From Janthinobacterium sp. GW458P (GTDB taxonomy: Bacteria > Pseudomonadota > Gammaproteobacteria > Burkholderiales > Burkholderiaceae_D), in contig NZ_NEGZ01000008.1 in the NCBI RefSeq assembly GCF_002127585.1, positions 15,795-79,794 on the forward strand: a stretch of DNA of 64,000 nucleotides, in the 5' to 3' direction. Made by a program: the position numbers and the translations under genes. The notes beneath the pieces were generated by a model. The model saw only the letters and a program-made list of their open reading frames with translations, was not told the origin of the DNA and searched no databases. Of this stretch, positions 32,562-42,134 are shown piece by piece. Position 1 is the stretch's first letter. Every line of letters begins with the position of its first letter.

Positions 32562-34781
32562 ATGAAACTTGCTTTGAACCCCTTATCCGCTTCCCTCGCC
32601 CTGGCCGGCGCCTTCAGCTTTTCCACCCAGGCCCTGGCGCAGGAGGCGGCCGCGCCTGCCGCCGCCAGCGCCCAGAGCGCCAGCGAAGCCAGCGACGCGA
32701 AAGAACGCATGGACACCGTCACCGTTTCCGCCCGCCGCCGCGAAGAGCGGCTGCAGGACGTGCCGCTGGCCGTCACGGCGTTTTCCGCCAAGGCCCTGGA
32801 ACGGGCGAATATCCAGAACCTGGCCGACCTGCAGGAGCGCGTGCCGAACCTGACCGTGTACGCCTCGCGCGGCACGAATACCACCTTGACGGCCTTCATC
32901 CGCGGCGTGGGCCAGGCCGACCCCGTCTGGGGCGTGGACCCGGGCGTGGGCATTTATTTCGACGACGTCTACATGGCCCGGCCGCAAGGCGCCCTGCTCG
33001 ACGTGTTCGACGTGCAGCGCATCGAAGTGCTGCGCGGCCCGCAAGGCACCCTGTACGGCAAGAACACCATCGGCGGCGCCATCAAGTATATTTCGCGCCC
33101 CCTGGCGAAGGAAAACGGCGCCTCGGCCGAAGTGGGCCTCGGCAATTACAATCAGCGCAACTTCAAGGCCGCCTTCAACGTGGCCAACGAGAGCGGCACC
33201 TGGCGCGCGCGCCTGGCCGCCGCCAAGCTGGACCGCGACGGTTTCGGCCGCAACACGTTTAACGGCGAACAGGTCAGCAACCAGGACAGCACGGCCGCGC
33301 GCCTGTCCGTCGGCTATTTTCCGCAGGACATCCCGCTCACCGTTGTGCTGAGCGTGGACGCCACCGATGACGAATCCGGCGTGCGCGGCTTCCAGCGCAT
33401 GGGCGTGAGCGCTTTCGACCCGCTCAAGCGGCCCGCCAGCACCAGCGCCTACGATATCGAGAGCGGCATGCCTGGCCACAACTTCACGCATAACCGGGGC
33501 GGTTCGCTGGTGGCCAACTACACCTTGTCGAACGACTGGTCCGTGAAAGTGATCGGCGCCCGGCGGCACAGTACCTCCGAGCAAACCATCGACTTCGACG
33601 GCTTGCAGCAGCCTATCGCCGACGTCTTCGGCGATTCGCGCGACGAGCAGAAAAGCCTGGAATTGCAGGCCTCGTACAGCGGCGACTACGGCGCCGGCGT
33701 GATCGGCCTGTACCGCTTTGAAGGCAAGGCCGGCGGCGGCATCTACAACAACTTCCTGGGACGCCAGTTCACGGCCGCCGTCAGCACGGTGGAAACGGAC
33801 AGCACGGCGCTGTACACGGACTGGACCTGGCCGCTGGGCAAGGTGTGGAGCATCAACGCGGGCTTGCGCCACACGCGCGAGGACAAGCGCGCCATCGTAC
33901 TCAACCGCGCCTTTGCCGACGTGGGTTTCACGCGGCCCATCCAGACGGCGGCCGACTTCGACAAGTCCTTGTCGGTGAGCAATACCTCGCCGAAAATCTC
34001 CGTGCGCTATGAAGCGTCGAAGACGACGAATTTCTACAGCAACCTGTCGCGCGGCTTCAAGTCCGGCGGCTACAACGTGCGCGCCAACAACCTGGTGGTG
34101 CCCGATTCCGCGCGTCCCTACAAGGACGAAAAACTCGACGCGCTGGAAGTGGGCATGAAGTACGCGGCGCCGGACGACACTTTCGACGCCAACGTGGCCC
34201 TGTTCTACAACCGCTACAAGGATATTCAATTGTCCGTCTTCACCAGCTACGTGCAGCCGGGCGGCGTGCCGGGCTTCTATGGCGACTTCACGAATGCGGG
34301 CAAGGGCACCGTCAAGGGCGCGGAGTTCGAATTCTCGTGGCGGCCGAACCGCCAGTGGGAAGTCAACGGTTTCCTGGCCCTGCTCAATGCCGGCTATGAC
34401 GAGTTCATGAGCGGCGGCAAGAACATTGCGGATACGCAAAAGTTCAGCAATACGCCGGCCCGGCAAGCGGGCTTGAACGTGACGCGCACGGACCGCGGCG
34501 TGTTCGGCGGCGCGCTGCGCAGCATGGTCGGCTATGGCTACCGCAGCAAGGTCTACCCGACCACGGACTTGAGCGAAACCCTGGCGCAGGGCGGCTACAG
34601 CATCTGGACGGCCGGCCTCGTGTGGGAAGCACCGAAGAACTGGACCTTCAGCCTGCACGGCAGCAATCTGGGCAACAAGCGTTACCGCACGGATGGCTAC
34701 AACATTCCGGCCGTGTTCATCCTAGACGGTTTCTATGGCCCGCCGCGCCAGATCATCGCCAAGGCAGGCTACAAATTTTAA
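32562..34781 (+). CDS. TonB-dependent receptor
   Basis: A 739-residue outer-membrane receptor. The signal peptide ends at about residue 26 (TQALAQ). The TonB box is MDTVTVSARRRE. The plug has LQERVPNLTVYASRG, FDVQRIEVLRGPQGTLYGKN and TIGGAIKYIS. The barrel ends in AGYKF with a terminal Phe. It belongs to the large receptor group common in sphingomonads and Oxalobacteraceae, used for plant compounds, vitamin B12 or siderophores. The ligand is unknown. I chose ATG 32562 because the signal peptide starts there, though the frame is open further upstream. Confidence 0.9.
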   Translation: MKLALNPLSASLALAGAFSFSTQALAQEAAAPAAASAQSASEASDAKERMDTVTVSARRREERLQDVPLAVTAFSAKALERANIQNLADLQERVPNLTVYASRGTNTTLTAFIRGVGQADPVWGVDPGVGIYFDDVYMARPQGALLDVFDVQRIEVLRGPQGTLYGKNTIGGAIKYISRPLAKENGASAEVGLGNYNQRNFKAAFNVANESGTWRARLAAAKLDRDGFGRNTFNGEQVSNQDSTAARLSVGYFPQDIPLTVVLSVDATDDESGVRGFQRMGVSAFDPLKRPASTSAYDIESGMPGHNFTHNRGGSLVANYTLSNDWSVKVIGARRHSTSEQTIDFDGLQQPIADVFGDSRDEQKSLELQASYSGDYGAGVIGLYRFEGKAGGGIYNNFLGRQFTAAVSTVETDSTALYTDWTWPLGKVWSINAGLRHTREDKRAIVLNRAFADVGFTRPIQTAADFDKSLSVSNTSPKISVRYEASKTTNFYSNLSRGFKSGGYNVRANNLVVPDSARPYKDEKLDALEVGMKYAAPDDTFDANVALFYNRYKDIQLSVFTSYVQPGGVPGFYGDFTNAGKGTVKGAEFEFSWRPNRQWEVNGFLALLNAGYDEFMSGGKNIADTQKFSNTPARQAGLNVTRTDRGVFGGALRSMVGYGYRSKVYPTTDLSETLAQGGYSIWTAGLVWEAPKNWTFSLHGSNLGNKRYRTDGYNIPAVFILDGFYGPPRQIIAKAGYKF

Positions 34782-34797
34782 GGGCTTGTAGAAGTAC

Positions 34798-34819
34798 CGG
34801 CTTGATGTGTATCAAGCCG
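34798..34819 (+). terminator. Hairpin after TonB receptor
   Basis: CGGCTTGAT (34798-34806) and ATCAAGCCG (34811-34819) around GTGT, 16 bases after the receptor stop. It is followed by T-rich but broken sequence. Confidence 0.6.
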
Positions 34820-34865
34820 CTTCGTTGTCGCTGTTTTCGTCGTGAATAATAATCAGGAGACTGGC

Positions 34866-35861
34866 ATGGCACATCTGCATCAGCAACTGCGTCACTTGTT
34901 ATCTGCACTCATCGCCGCCTGCGGCTTGCTGGCCGCGCTGCCGGCTGCCGCCGGGCAGTGGGATTTCGGCCTGTATGCGAGTCTGTGGGGCTCGCGCGAA
35001 TACCAGGTCTGGCTGCCGAGCAATTACAATCCGAATACCCCGCTGCCCGTGGTGCTGATGCTGCACGGCTGCGGTTCCGAGCCGAACAGCATGGCTGCCG
35101 TCAGCCGCTACAACGAGCTGGCCGACCGCGAGAATTTCATCGTCGTCTACCCGCGCCAGAACGTCACGGCCAACCCCATGCGCTGCTGGAATTTCATGTT
35201 GCCGCTGAACCAGGAGCGGGGCACGGGCGAGCCGGCCGTGCTGATGGGCATCTTGAACAAGGTCAAGGGCAAATATGCGGTGCAGGACAGCCGCGTGTAC
35301 GTGACGGGCATCTCGGCCGGCGGCGCCATGGCCTCCATCATGGCCGCCTGTTACTCCGACGTCTTCGCCGCCGTGATGGTGCATTCGGGCGGCATGTACA
35401 AGGGCGCCATCGGCATGATTACGGCCGCCGACTCGCTGTTCAACGGCAGTTCCTTTGACCCGAAGGTGCGGGGCAAGGATGCGTGGCGCTGCTCCGGTTC
35501 GCCGCGCCGGCTGATGCCGACGATGGTGTTCCACGGCACGGCCGACATCGTCGTCAACCCCGTCAACGGCGAGCAAACCATCGAGCAATTCCTGCAGACC
35601 AGCGATTACGGCGACGATGGCCTCGACAATGACAGCGTGCGCTACCGTGCCGACAGCATCGTGCGCCAGACCGTGCCTTACGGCCGCAGCTATTCCATCG
35701 ACACGTATCTGCATAACGGCGCCGTCATCGCGCAAAAGTACACGGTCGAGGGCATGAACCACGCGTGGAGCGGCGGTCCTCCGGGCTGGCCCTTCAGCGA
35801 TGAACTGGGCCCGGACGCCACTGTCATCAGCTGGCATTTCTTCAGGAATTACCAGCGCTGA
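34866..35861 (+). CDS. Secreted PHB-depolymerase-type esterase
   Basis: A 331-residue exported esterase of the PHB depolymerase/feruloyl esterase (LpqC) family. The signal peptide covers about residues 1-30 (ending LPAAAGQW). The family start is YQVWLPSNYNPNTPLPVVLM, the oxyanion part LHGCGSEP, the nucleophile Ser in VTGISAGGAMASI, and the His in GMNHAWSGG. It could release acids from plant or polyester material outside the cell. AGGAG lies nine bases before the ATG. The receptor just upstream on the same strand may take up related compounds. That link is inference. Confidence 0.88.
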   Translation: MAHLHQQLRHLLSALIAACGLLAALPAAAGQWDFGLYASLWGSREYQVWLPSNYNPNTPLPVVLMLHGCGSEPNSMAAVSRYNELADRENFIVVYPRQNVTANPMRCWNFMLPLNQERGTGEPAVLMGILNKVKGKYAVQDSRVYVTGISAGGAMASIMAACYSDVFAAVMVHSGGMYKGAIGMITAADSLFNGSSFDPKVRGKDAWRCSGSPRRLMPTMVFHGTADIVVNPVNGEQTIEQFLQTSDYGDDGLDNDSVRYRADSIVRQTVPYGRSYSIDTYLHNGAVIAQKYTVEGMNHAWSGGPPGWPFSDELGPDATVISWHFFRNYQR

Positions 35862-35935
35862 TGCCGTGAGGAAATTACAGCTTGTACAATGGGGCGCGGC
35901 GATTGCGCCCCATTTTTATGCCTGTGAAAGATCCC

Positions 35936-36799
35936 ATGCCCGCTTGCCGTTTGCTGTCCTGTCTTGCCCTTGTATTGCTGTCCGCCTGCGCCGGCGGCGG
36001 CCCGTCCGCGCCATCGGCTGCCTACACGCAAGCGTTCGAGCGTGCGGCCCAGCAAGACAGCATGCGCAGCGAGTGCGACTGGAACGTGCGCTATGCACCC
36101 GTCGCACCCAAGGACGCCAGCGTGGCGCAATTGCAGGCCATCGCCACGGCGCGCCTGGCGGTCCTGCAACTGGCGCCCGCCTGGACCCTGGCCATGCCCG
36201 CCAGCGAGGCGCAGCCGTTTACCGACTCGGTGCAAGACCGTGCCGGCCTGCAATTGCTGCTCAGCATCGTGCTGCCGGCCATGGAGCGCTACCCGGCCGG
36301 CGTCTTCGCGCGCACGGGCTTGCGCCGCGTCGTGCTGGTGAAGGACTTGAGCGTGGATGGCCAGCGCCGCCTGGCCATGCCGGCGCCGGACATCGACAGC
36401 GTCGTCTACGCCGACAACCTGCTGGCCGCCCTGTGTCCATCCGGCATGGAATTGCGCGTACACCACGAGTACTACCACTTCATCGAACACCGGCTGTTCA
36501 ACGATTTCTATTACCGCGACCCCGCCTGGCTGGCCCTGAATCCGCCCGGCACGGCCTACGGCCAGGGCGGCGCCACGGCCTACGGCAAGGGTTTCCAGAA
36601 CCTGGGCCACCCGCAGCCCGCCCTGGTGAGCCTGTACGCCGCCTACGGCCCCGAGGAAGACAAGGCGGAGGTGTTCGGCTGGATGATGACCCCCGCGTAT
36701 GCGTTGCGGCTGGAACAGTGGACGGCATTCGATCCGGCCTTGCTGGCGAAGCGGCAATTGTTGCTGGATGTATTGCGCAGCAAGACAGATTCTTACTAA
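35936..36799 (+). CDS. Lipoprotein with zincin (HExxH) motif
   Basis: A 287-residue exported lipoprotein. The lipobox is LSAC with the lipidated Cys at position 18. A zinc-metallopeptidase signature HEYYH lies near residues 177-181 within VHHEYYHFIEHRLF, and a third ligand candidate is in EEDKAEVFGWMM about 60 residues later. This spacing resembles the putative zinc-binding Mx1 peptidases found on bacterial surfaces. The ATG at 35918 is a possible earlier start but lacks a ribosome site. The substrate is unknown. Confidence 0.75.
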   Translation: MPACRLLSCLALVLLSACAGGGPSAPSAAYTQAFERAAQQDSMRSECDWNVRYAPVAPKDASVAQLQAIATARLAVLQLAPAWTLAMPASEAQPFTDSVQDRAGLQLLLSIVLPAMERYPAGVFARTGLRRVVLVKDLSVDGQRRLAMPAPDIDSVVYADNLLAALCPSGMELRVHHEYYHFIEHRLFNDFYYRDPAWLALNPPGTAYGQGGATAYGKGFQNLGHPQPALVSLYAAYGPEEDKAEVFGWMMTPAYALRLEQWTAFDPALLAKRQLLLDVLRSKTDSY

Positions 36800-36927
36800 A
36801 TATCAAGTCTGTTTCGCTTTCGCCACCTTGCGCACCTGCTGACAGGCCGTCCGCCCGGCATTTCCTGGTAACTATATAATCGGCGCTTGAGCGATACCCG
36901 TCCCTGAACGTCGATTGAAGGAATGCC

Positions 36928-37578
36928 ATGCCAGGATATTTCATGCGCTCTGTCGCGCTTTTTACCGTATCGGCCGTGTGCCTCTCAGCCAGCGCCGCCG
37001 AGGCCGTGGCGGTGGATGCGCAGCAGCGCGCGTCCTTGCTGGCATTTTATGCGCAGCAATATCCGGGCGAACCGGCGGCGCGCACCGTGTTCGAGAGCGT
37101 ACCCATCGTGGGGGGACGTGGCAGCGAAGTGGTGGGCAGCGTGGAAACGCCGCCGTATCGCGGGCATGGCGCGCTGTGCCGCACGCAGCGCACCAAGTTC
37201 GTGCTGCACGGCACCGGCTGGCAAGAGGCGGGCATGGAATACTTCGCCTGGCTCGACCGTGGCGCGTGCCGCCCCGTGGCCGAACCCGTGCGCATGTTGC
37301 AGCGGATACCCGATGTGGAACTGGAAGGCGTCTTGCTGTACCAGAAGCCGCTGCTGGAACGGGCGCGATTATTGATGGCGGGTAACACGGCCTGCGCACC
37401 GCTGCGCGCGCTGAAATTTTCGCTGGCGGCCGTCGACGTGGGCGCCGCCGCGCCGCGTGCCGAGGAGCGCTATGCGCTCGTGTTCAAGAGCGACCGCGGC
37501 AGCTACGCCCGCATCTGGCTGCGCAAGAGCGGTGCCCAGTATGACGCCTGGAATGTCACTTGCCCTCCAGTGCTGTAG
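36928..37578 (+). CDS. Unknown exported protein
   Basis: A 216-residue protein with a signal peptide (FMRSVALFTVSAVCLSASAA). The mature part has Cys residues in ALCRTQR, GACRPV, TACAPL and VTCPPVL that could form two disulfides. No known domain is recognised. It stands between the lipoprotein and the DUF695 gene on the same strand, with gaps of 128 and 44 bases. Confidence 0.65.
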   Translation: MPGYFMRSVALFTVSAVCLSASAAEAVAVDAQQRASLLAFYAQQYPGEPAARTVFESVPIVGGRGSEVVGSVETPPYRGHGALCRTQRTKFVLHGTGWQEAGMEYFAWLDRGACRPVAEPVRMLQRIPDVELEGVLLYQKPLLERARLLMAGNTACAPLRALKFSLAAVDVGAAAPRAEERYALVFKSDRGSYARIWLRKSGAQYDAWNVTCPPVL

Positions 37579-37622
37579 ACTGCTCGCCCTTTGCCCGATT
37601 TTACTTTTTGACTGTTGCAACC

Positions 37623-38057
37623 ATGAACGAAAATTCCACTTCCGCCCGCAGCTGGGGCACCATCGTCACGCATAGCGACGAGATGGCCATCATCTACCGC
37701 TACGTCGACGCCTTCCATGACGACTGGGATTTGTCGTCGCAGCCGGACCGCATCATCATCGCCTGGCGCTATGAGGATGAAACGGGCATGCCCGCGCCGA
37801 ACGAGCGCGAGCATATGGAAGAGCTGGAAGCGGCGCTGGCGCCCGTGGTGGAAGAAGAGGGCTTCGCCACCCTGGCGCTGGTATCGACGGGCGAAAACTT
37901 GCGCGAATGGATTTATTACACGCAGTCGGGCGAAGAATTCTTCAACCGCCTCAACACGGCCCTGGCGCCGCGCCCGAAGTTTCCGATTGAAATCCGCAGC
38001 GCGGCCGATCCCGCCTGGTCGACTTATGCGGGCTTCATGGCCGCCCTGCCGAAGTAA
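37623..38057 (+). CDS. DUF695-domain protein
   Basis: A 144-residue acidic cytoplasmic protein with the DUF695 pattern: RIIIAWRYEDETGMPAPNER, LEAALAPVVEEEGFATLALV, then TGENLREWIYYTQSGEEFFN. The function of this family is not known. It ends exactly where the convergent beta-lactamase gene ends (stops at 38055-38057 and 38060-38058). Confidence 0.8.
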   Translation: MNENSTSARSWGTIVTHSDEMAIIYRYVDAFHDDWDLSSQPDRIIIAWRYEDETGMPAPNEREHMEELEAALAPVVEEEGFATLALVSTGENLREWIYYTQSGEEFFNRLNTALAPRPKFPIEIRSAADPAWSTYAGFMAALPK

Positions 38058-38951
38058 TTACACCAGCGCAGCCGTCACGATGCGCGTGGCGGCCGTGATG
38101 ATGTCCTGATTCGTGTCCGCGTTTTTCTGTTCGCGCGTGTAGTACACGGCGATGAGCAGCGGCGCGCCGCCGGGCGGGTAGGCGACGCCGATGTCGTTGA
38201 CGCTGCCGTAGGCGCCCGAGCCCGTTTTATCGGCCACCTGCCAGCCGGCCGGCACGCCGGCGCGGATGCGCTTGTCGCCCGTCGTGTTGCCGCGCATCCA
38301 GCTATCGAGCTGCTGGCGCTGCGGGGCCGGCAAACTATTTCCCAATAACAATTGCTGCAAGCTGTGCGCCATCGACGCGGGGCTGGCCGTGTCGCGCACT
38401 TCGCCGGGGATGGCACTATTCAATTCCGTTTCCCAGCGCTCCAGCTGGAATACCGTGTTGCCGATGCTGCGCGCAAACGCCGTCACGGCTTGCGGCCCGC
38501 CCAGTATTGTCATCAGGAAATTGGCTGCGCTATTGTCGCTGTACTGCAAGGTGGCGGCGCACAGGTCCGCCACGCTCATGCCGTCGGCCAGATGCTTTTC
38601 CGTGATGGGCGAATAGGTGACCAGTTCCTTTTTCTCGTAGCGCACCTGCTGTTCCAGCAAGCCCGGCTGGCTGGCGCTGCGGGCCAGCACGGCGCCCGCC
38701 AGCATCGCCTTGAAGGTGCTGCACAGGGGGAAGCGTTCGTCGGCGCGGTAGGCCACACGCTGCTCGCTGCCCTGGCGCCAGGCGGCAACGCCGAGGCGTC
38801 CGCCGGCGACCTGTTCCAGCGCGGCCAGCTGAGTTTGGGCGGCGGCGATGCCGGTGGCGGGCGCGGCAAACAGCAGCGGCGCCGGGCACAGCAGGGCGGC
38901 GCCGCTGGCCAGCAGGAGGGTGCGGCGAACGTGGTTCGGGGAGTCAGTCAT
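38058..38951 (-). CDS. Class A beta-lactamase
   Basis: A 297-residue periplasmic serine beta-lactamase. It has a Tat-like signal (VRRTLLLASGAALL). All catalytic motifs are present: S-x-x-K in CSTFKAML, SDN in YSDNSAANFL, the Glu of the omega loop in WETELNSAIPG, and KTG in ADKTGSGAYG. It should hydrolyse penicillins and perhaps cephalosporins. The spectrum cannot be read safely. Its start overlaps the end of the sensor kinase gene by eight bases, so the two are probably co-expressed. No ampR-like gene is adjacent. Confidence 0.93.
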   Translation of the reverse strand: MTDSPNHVRRTLLLASGAALLCPAPLLFAAPATGIAAAQTQLAALEQVAGGRLGVAAWRQGSEQRVAYRADERFPLCSTFKAMLAGAVLARSASQPGLLEQQVRYEKKELVTYSPITEKHLADGMSVADLCAATLQYSDNSAANFLMTILGGPQAVTAFARSIGNTVFQLERWETELNSAIPGEVRDTASPASMAHSLQQLLLGNSLPAPQRQQLDSWMRGNTTGDKRIRAGVPAGWQVADKTGSGAYGSVNDIGVAYPPGGAPLLIAVYYTREQKNADTNQDIITAATRIVTAALV

Positions 38952-41619
38952 GGTCTGTCGCTATGTTTGGAGTGGAAAGGGTGGCCAGCAGTTCGCCGAT
39001 GGCATGCAGGTTGGCCGGCTTGGTCAGATGGTGGTCGAAGCCTGCCGCGCTCGATTGACTGCGGTCGTTTTCGGCGCCCCAGCCCGTCAATGCGACGAGC
39101 ACGGCAGCTGCGCCGGCCGCTGTCCGGCGCAGCGCGCGCGCCACTTCGTAGCCGTTCATGCCGGGCAGGCCGATGTCGAGGAATATGACGTCAGGCAAGA
39201 ATTGCGGCGCCACGGCCAGCGCCTGCGCGCCGTCGTGGGCCACTTGCGTGGCATGGCCCATCATGTCGAGCACGGCCGCCAGGGTCTCGGCCGCATCGAC
39301 ATTGTCGTCCACCACCAGCACGCGGAAGTGGGGGGCGGCGGCGGCGCTGGCGGGGGCGACCGTCGCGGCGGGTGTTTGGGCTTCCTCTGCCAGCAGCGGC
39401 AGGCGCACGCTGAAGGTGCTGCCCAGGCCGGCGCCGGGACTGGCCGCCGTGGCGCTGCCGCCATGCAGCTCGGCCAGGCGCCGCACCAGCGACAGGCCGA
39501 TGCCCAGCCCGCCCTGGGCGCGGCCCATGTTCTGGCCCACCTGGGTGAACATGTCGAACACGGTGGCGATCGATTCGGCGGGGATGCCCACGCCGCTGTC
39601 CTTGACCTCGATCAATGCTTCGTTGCCGTCGCGTACTGCGCGCAAGGCGATGTGGCCGCCGGCCGGCGTGTACTTGGCGGCGTTGTTGAGCAAATTGCCC
39701 AGCACTTGCGCCAGGCGCGTGGGGTCGGCGTCGAGCGGCAGCGGCTCTTCAGCAAGTTGCACCTGCAGCTGGTGGCGGCTCGCCTCGATCAGCGGCATGC
39801 TCGTTTCCACGGCGCCGGCGATGATGGTTTTCAAGTCCGTGCGTTCCAGCCGCAGTTCGATCTGCCCGCGCGTGATGCGGGCCACGTCCAGCAAGTCGTT
39901 GACCAGGTGCACCATCTGATTGACTTGCCGCTCCATCACGTCGCGCACTCTCGCCACGGTGGCGGGCTTGTCGGCAGCCAGGCGCATGATCTGCAAGCCA
40001 TTGCGGATGGGCGCGAGCGGGTTGCGCAGTTCGTGCGCCAGGGTGGCTAGGAATTCCGTCTTGCGCCGGTCCATTTCGGACAGGTTGTCCGCCAGCTGGC
40101 GCAACTGCTGTTCCGAGCGCTTGCGTTCGCTGATATCGCTGAACAGCACCGTCAGCAGGCGGCTGCCGGGGCCGCCCAGGCGCGCGGCGAAGACTTCGAA
40201 CCAGCGCTCCATGGCCACGGCCTCGTTTTCGTAGCGCACGGGCTCGCCAGTCTTGACGACGTGGTCGTACAGGTCGAACCAGTGCTGGTCGTGCTCGGGC
40301 ACGAAGCTGCGGATGGTCTTGCCGATGGCATTGTCCAGGCCCGACTGCTTGACGAAGGCGGGGTTGCCTTCCAGGTAGCGGAAATCCACGGGACGGCCAT
40401 GCTCGTCGTACAGCATTTCAATGACGCAAAAAGCCTGGTCCATCAGTTCGATCAGGGTGCGGTAGCGTTCCTCGCTGCTGCGCAGCGCGTCTTCCACCTG
40501 TTTCTGGCGCGTGATGTCGAGCAGGACGCCGGGCAATTGCAAGGGCGTGCCGTCCGGCGCATAGTCCACGCGCCCCCGCGCGATGACCGAGCGGTAGCGG
40601 CCGTCGTGGTCGCCGATGCGGTAGCTCGCTTCGAAAGGCGCATGCGCGCGCACGGCCTGCTCAATCTGCGCGCTGACTCGCTCACGGTCATCGGGGTGGA
40701 TGATGTCAAGGTAGCGCGCCAGCGGCGCCGCCGTGGCCGCGCCGGCATTGACGGGGAACAAGCGCGCCATGTTGTTGTCGGCAGTCACGCGGTCAGCGAC
40801 GATATCCCAGTTCCACGTGGCCACTTCGCCGGCCGCCAGGGTCAGGCGCAAGGTTTCCTCGTTCTGCTTGCTGGCCGTCAAGTCGAGCGAGATGCCGGAC
40901 AGGGCGATGACATTGCCGGCGCCGTCACTGGCGCAGGTGCCGCGCATGTGCGCCCAGTGCAGCGAGCCATCGGCCCAGCGCACGCGGATTTCGACCTCGA
41001 AATCGCTGGCGCTGGCGATGGCCGCGTGCACCGCCGTCTGCCAGTGCTGCAGGTCGCCGTCGAGCATGGCCCCCGTCAGTTGCGCGTAATCGATGTTGCT
41101 GGCGGGCGGCAGGCCCAGATTGGCCTTGAACGCGTCGGAGCAGCTCATGCTGCCGCTCCCCAGGTCGATTTCCCACGTGCCCATGCGGCCGCCCTGCATG
41201 GCCAGGCGCAAGCGTTGTTCCGTCTGCCGTTGCTGCGTCACGTCGCAATGCGAGCCCAGCCATTCAACGATGCTGCCGTCGGGCGCCAGCACGGGCAGCA
41301 TGCGCACGATGACGTTGCGGTAGCTGCCGCTGACGTGGCGCAGCCGGTATTCCGCTTCGAACACGGTCGTCAGATGCGATGGCATGACATAAGGCAAGTT
41401 GCGGTCGTCCGGATGCAGGGCATTGAGCCAGCCGCGGCCCAGCAGTTCGGCTTCCGTCTGGCCCGTGAAGGCGCGCCACGAGGGCTGGTCGGCATCGAAC
41501 TGGCCGAAGGTTTTCGTGCTCCAGACGATGTCGCAATGGGCGCCCAGCAGCATATGCGCGGCCCGGGCGGCGGCGGGAGAAGTGGGCAAGTCGTGGCTAT
41601 GCAGGCTGGGTTCTGGCAT
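38944..41619 (-). CDS. Multi-PAS hybrid histidine kinase with C-terminal receiver
   Basis: An 891-residue soluble sensor kinase with no membrane segments. Four PAS/PAC units come first (about residues 30-490), with PAC signatures such as SYRNVIVRMLPVLAPDGSIV and GRYRSVIARGRVDYAPDG. HisKA follows with ATLAHELRNPLAPIRNG (His near 528), then HATPase with NLLNNAAKYTP and GGLGIGLSLVRRLAELHGG, and last a receiver (VLVVDDNVDAAETL, VIFLDIGLPG). I chose ATG 41619 rather than a start 87 bases upstream, since the PAS region begins soon after it. The beta-lactamase gene overlaps its end. Confidence 0.9.
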   Translation of the reverse strand: MPEPSLHSHDLPTSPAAARAAHMLLGAHCDIVWSTKTFGQFDADQPSWRAFTGQTEAELLGRGWLNALHPDDRNLPYVMPSHLTTVFEAEYRLRHVSGSYRNVIVRMLPVLAPDGSIVEWLGSHCDVTQQRQTEQRLRLAMQGGRMGTWEIDLGSGSMSCSDAFKANLGLPPASNIDYAQLTGAMLDGDLQHWQTAVHAAIASASDFEVEIRVRWADGSLHWAHMRGTCASDGAGNVIALSGISLDLTASKQNEETLRLTLAAGEVATWNWDIVADRVTADNNMARLFPVNAGAATAAPLARYLDIIHPDDRERVSAQIEQAVRAHAPFEASYRIGDHDGRYRSVIARGRVDYAPDGTPLQLPGVLLDITRQKQVEDALRSSEERYRTLIELMDQAFCVIEMLYDEHGRPVDFRYLEGNPAFVKQSGLDNAIGKTIRSFVPEHDQHWFDLYDHVVKTGEPVRYENEAVAMERWFEVFAARLGGPGSRLLTVLFSDISERKRSEQQLRQLADNLSEMDRRKTEFLATLAHELRNPLAPIRNGLQIMRLAADKPATVARVRDVMERQVNQMVHLVNDLLDVARITRGQIELRLERTDLKTIIAGAVETSMPLIEASRHQLQVQLAEEPLPLDADPTRLAQVLGNLLNNAAKYTPAGGHIALRAVRDGNEALIEVKDSGVGIPAESIATVFDMFTQVGQNMGRAQGGLGIGLSLVRRLAELHGGSATAASPGAGLGSTFSVRLPLLAEEAQTPAATVAPASAAAAPHFRVLVVDDNVDAAETLAAVLDMMGHATQVAHDGAQALAVAPQFLPDVIFLDIGLPGMNGYEVARALRRTAAGAAAVLVALTGWGAENDRSQSSAAGFDHHLTKPANLHAIGELLATLSTPNIATDHD

Positions 41620-42134
41620 GGATAGGGTACGTAATGGTGCGGCGCGCCGCCGCTGCACCGGGATGTGGCAGCACGGCTGGGTCAGGTACGGCGATATTAC
41701 AGTCAAATCTCCGCCCGGGGGTGTCCTTCAGGGACCGCGTCGCCGCTTTGCGGAAATCGCGGCGCCCGGGCTGGAAAACGCGAATACAGCAAGGTCTCGT
41801 CCATATTGTGGCTGAATAACCACTAGTCAGCCTTGAATGTTGGTGAATAAATATTTTACATAACAATATTCTTGCCGTGCATAAGCTGCTTGAATTAAAT
41901 TGGCGCCTTACTTAAAAGTTGGTGTTCATCAGACATCCCAGAGATGCGGCCGGCACCGCTGTCAACTTGAGTGACAGCCAGGACAGAGCCAGTGACGCCG
42001 AGAGCGGGGGAACATCCGCTCGCGCTGCTGCACCGTGATGGTGCAAACGATCGTCCAGCGTCGTATATAACCGGGAGACAGGTTGCAAGAAAGACAGATT
42101 TCGCAATTCTTTTTTTAAACTTCTGGGAAACCAC
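41620..42134. other. 515-base divergent promoter region
   Basis: It lies between the kinase gene (minus) and a TonB receptor gene (plus). The middle (about 41820-41930) is AT-rich with likely promoters, but no clear -35/-10 pair that I would defend. A short hairpin TGCACC-GTGAT-GGTGCA at 42028-42044 lies in the receptor leader. I see no gene. A long minus-strand open frame here is the antisense shadow of the receptor gene. Confidence 0.5.
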
